Made by a program: the position numbers and the translations under genes
Assembly: GCA_900549015.1 (NCBI GenBank)
Contig: URMH01000011.1
Span: forward strand, 1 to 60,766
Direction: 5' to 3'
Length of the DNA stretch: 60,766 nt
From: an uncultured Blautia sp.
GTDB taxonomy: Bacteria > Bacillota > Clostridia > Lachnospirales > Lachnospiraceae
Shown here: positions 58,975-60,766 of the stretch, in pieces
Layout: every line of letters starts with the position of its first letter
Numbering within the stretch: position 1 is the first letter of the stretch
Notes under the pieces: generated by a model
What the model saw: the letters and a program-made list of their open reading frames with translations, nothing else
Told to the model about the DNA's origin: nothing
Databases searched by the model: none

Positions 58975-59376
58975 TTACCATACGAAAGCTAATACTTCAC
59001 CGCCAACTTTTTCTTTACGTGCTTCTTTATCTGTGATAACACCTTTGTTTGTGGAAAGAATTGCGATTCCAAGTCCACCGAGAACCTTCGGAAGTTCATC
59101 TTTTCCAACGTAGATACGAAGACCTGGTTTGGAGATTCTCTTCAGTCCTGTGATGATTTTCTCGTTTTTGTTCTCACCGTATTTCAGTGTGATGTGGATG
59201 GTTTTAAATACACCATCTTCTACTAAATCGTATTTTGCAATATATCCCTCGTCAAGAAGAATGTTTGCAATTGCAATTTTCATTTTAGATGCCGGAACAT
59301 CTACTGTGTCATGTTTTGCAGTGTTTGCATTACGGATTCTAGTAAGCATATCTGCAATCGGATCGCTCATTGTCAT
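58975..59376 (-). CDS. rpsH: 30S ribosomal protein S8
   Basis: 133 residues: MTMSDPIADMLTRIRNANTA, VDVPASKMKIAIANILLDEG, RISKPGLRIYVGKDELPKVL, GGLGIAILSTNKGVITDKEA, and the terminal GGEVLAFVW. Full length. In other bacteria S8 represses its own operon by binding spc mRNA. Confidence 0.98.
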   Translation of the reverse strand: MTMSDPIADMLTRIRNANTAKHDTVDVPASKMKIAIANILLDEGYIAKYDLVEDGVFKTIHITLKYGENKNEKIITGLKRISKPGLRIYVGKDELPKVLGGLGIAILSTNKGVITDKEARKEKVGGEVLAFVW

Positions 59377-59430
59377 GTTAGTTTCCTCCTTATTTTCTCT
59401 CTTTTCAGACTTTACATGATTGTCTATTGA

Positions 59431-59616
59431 TTACCAGGAAGCTTTTTTAACTCCCGGAATCTGTCCTTTGTAAGCTAATTCACGGAAGCAGATTCTGCAG
59501 ATTCCGTATTTTCTTAAATATGAATGTGGACGGCCACAAATTCTGCAGCGGTTGTATTCTCTTGTGGAGAATTTCTGTTTGCGCTGCTGTTTGATTTTCA
59601 TTGCTGTTTTAGCCAT
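59431..59616 (-). CDS. rpsN: 30S ribosomal protein S14, zinc-binding type (S14Z)
   Basis: 61 residues, the short type with two CxxC motifs (CRICGRPHSYLRKYGICRIC), as expected when zinc is available. MAKTAMKIKQQRKQKFSTRE starts the protein and KGQIPGVKKASW ends it. Confidence 0.98.
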   Translation of the reverse strand: MAKTAMKIKQQRKQKFSTREYNRCRICGRPHSYLRKYGICRICFRELAYKGQIPGVKKASW

Positions 59617-59642
59617 GAATCGTTCCTCCTATCAGATTTGCA

Positions 59643-59665
59643 GACCCCGGCTTTCGCCGGCGGTC
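59643..59665. other. GNRA-capped hairpin between rplE and rpsN
   Basis: On the - strand (mRNA sense) GACC-G-CCGGC-GAAA-GCCGG-GGTC folds into a 9-bp stem with one bulged G and a GAAA tetraloop, just before the rpsN ribosome-binding site. No T tract follows. Confidence 0.65.
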
Positions 59666-59689
59666 ATCATGGTACACCCCGAGGGCATA

Positions 59690-60229
59690 TTATTTTGCAA
59701 ATGGCATGTTGAATAATGTCAGTAATTCACGTGCTTCTTCATCTGTTTTCGCAGTTGTAACGAAGATGATGTCCATACCTCTTACTTTGTCTACTTTGTC
59801 GTATTCAACTTCCGGGAAGATTAACTGCTCTTTGATACCGAGAGCGTAGTTTCCTCTGCCGTCAAATGCGTTCGGGTTTACACCGCGGAAGTCACGTACA
59901 CGAGGAAGTGCAAGGTTAATCAGACGATCAGCAAACTCGTACATTTTGTCTCCTCTTAATGTAACTTTACATCCGATCGGCATTCCCTCTCTGATCTTAA
60001 AGTTCGCTACAGATTTTTTTGCTTTTGTAGAAACTGCTTTCTGTCCTGTGATCAGCTCCATATCAGCGATAGCTGCATCAAGAAGTTTTGCATTTTCTTT
60101 AGCTTCACCAACACCCATGTTTACAACGATTTTCTCGAGTTTTGGCACTTCCATAACGTTTTTGTATCCGAATTTCTTAGTCATGGCATCCATGATCTCA
60201 TTTTTGTAAAGCTCTTTTAATCTACTCAC
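59690..60229 (-). CDS. rplE: 50S ribosomal protein L5
   Basis: 179 residues: MSRLKELYKNEIMDAMTKKF, VPKLEKIVVNMGVGEAKENA, GQKAVSTKAKKSVANFKIRE, LPRVRDFRGVNPNAFDGRGN, GMDIIFVTTAKTDEEARELL. Full length. Confidence 0.98.
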   Translation of the reverse strand: MSRLKELYKNEIMDAMTKKFGYKNVMEVPKLEKIVVNMGVGEAKENAKLLDAAIADMELITGQKAVSTKAKKSVANFKIREGMPIGCKVTLRGDKMYEFADRLINLALPRVRDFRGVNPNAFDGRGNYALGIKEQLIFPEVEYDKVDKVRGMDIIFVTTAKTDEEARELLTLFNMPFAK

Positions 60230-60250
60230 CTGTCATGCCTCCTCTCTCAA

Positions 60251-60562
60251 TTAATCGATAACTTTTCCAGTTGCTTTTGCAACACGGACTTTTTTGTCTC
60301 CATCCATCTGGAAACCAACTCTTGTAGCTTTTCCATCTACAACCAGCATTACGTTGGAGATATGAAGCGGAGCTTCTTTGTTGATGATTCCGCCGTTCTG
60401 GTTTGCCATAGACGGTTTGCTGTGCTTGGTCACCATGTTTACATTTTCAACTAAGACAGTATTGTTTTTTGCGTTAACGGCAAGAACTTTACCTTCTTTG
60501 CCTTTATCTTTACCAGCGATTACTTTAACAGTATCGCCTTTTTTAATCTTCATAGCTGACAT
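60251..60562 (-). CDS. rplX: 50S ribosomal protein L24
   Basis: 103 residues with a KOW motif: MSAMKIKKGDTVKVIAGKDK, GKEGKVLAVNAKNNTVLVEN, MVTKHSKPSMANQNGGIINK. GGAGGG lies six bases before the ATG at 60562, supporting this start over the ATG three codons in. Confidence 0.98.
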   Translation of the reverse strand: MSAMKIKKGDTVKVIAGKDKGKEGKVLAVNAKNNTVLVENVNMVTKHSKPSMANQNGGIINKEAPLHISNVMLVVDGKATRVGFQMDGDKKVRVAKATGKVID

Positions 60563-60573
60563 TAGGCACCCTC

Positions 60574-60766
60574 CTATAATACTTCCGGAGCTAAGGAAAC
60601 GATCTTCATGAATTTTTTGTCACGAAGCTCTCTGGCAACTGGTCCAAAGATACGTGTTCCTCTCGGAGTTAAGTCGTCTTTAATGATTACGGCAGCGTTT
60701 TCATCGAAACGGATGTAAGAACCGTCTTTACGACGAGCGCCTTTTACGCTTCTTACAACAACAGCT
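60574..60766 (-). CDS. rplN: 50S ribosomal protein L14, 5' part outside window
   Basis: The frame enters from the right edge and ends at TAG (60574-60576). The visible C-terminal 63 residues include AVVVRSVKGARRKDGSYIRF, DENAAVIIKDDLTPRGTRIF and GPVARELRDKKFMKIVSLAP, which is the end of L14. It is the first spc-operon gene seen here, 11 bases before rplX. Confidence 0.97.
   Translation of the reverse strand, partial: AVVVRSVKGARRKDGSYIRFDENAAVIIKDDLTPRGTRIFGPVARELRDKKFMKIVSLAPEVL

Overview
The window is a stretch of chromosome from an anaerobic, spore-forming Firmicute. I judge it to be a member of the Lachnospiraceae (Blautia / Mediterraneibacter-like). The reasons are a SigG gene and a YlmC/YmxH sporulation gene, a minimal SufBC system, lineage-typical gene families (DUF5716/DUF5717, DUF4179, DUF3343), a thiC-linked TPP riboswitch, and an aromatic amino acid decarboxylase that resembles the one I remember from Ruminococcus gnavus. 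The genus is not certain. No insertion sequence, prophage, CRISPR array or rRNA was seen, and no intergenic stretch exceeds about 300 bases.

Layout. 1-6 kb: the 3' end of a Na+/alanine-type symporter, then a leftward operon of SufC, SufB, a membrane-anchored protein and a Cys-rich small protein, then an acyltransferase and a DUF3825 protein. 6-15 kb: a MerR regulator fused to a methyltransferase; rmlA-rmlB-rmlD for dTDP-sugar synthesis, behind a promoter with a 19-base spacer and MerR-like dyads; and, converging on it, a capsule-control operon (BY-kinase, PHP phosphatase, YveK-type modulator, Ig-like membrane protein, LCP ligase). 15-23 kb: an M20 amidohydrolase-potABCD-ptsI-DUF362 ferredoxin run. 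23-30 kb: tRNA-Thr(CGT); an ECF sigma / DUF4179 anti-sigma pair with a self-promoter; a selenium/sulfur-trafficking island (DUF3343, TusA-like, YedE-like; divergent cysteine-desulfurase-like enzyme and LysR); and a ferredoxin-tailed aldo/keto reductase.

30-41 kb is mostly housekeeping: EF-P, shikimate kinase, YqeG, a patatin, citrate synthase, an aminotransferase divergent from NADP-type glutamate dehydrogenase, riboswitch-controlled thiC, nrdR, ylmC/ymxH, a HAD phosphatase and sigG. 41-46.6 kb carries an aromatic-amino-acid-type decarboxylase, a divergent LysR regulator, and a TRAP transporter whose large permease and substrate-binding protein are one polypeptide.

46.7-53.6 kb is the best candidate for an undescribed system. 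One strong promoter drives a ~1180-residue cytoplasmic solenoid protein with beta-rich ends (DUF5717), an Hsp70/actin-fold protein with a degraded phosphate-2 loop (DUF5716), a TPR protein and DNA polymerase IV (dinB). 53.6-60.8 kb is the spc ribosomal protein operon (L14 to SecY, Adk, Map, IF-1). It ends in a terminator straight after infA, so the usual rpmJ-rpsM-rpsK-rpsD-rpoA-rplQ continuation is absent here.
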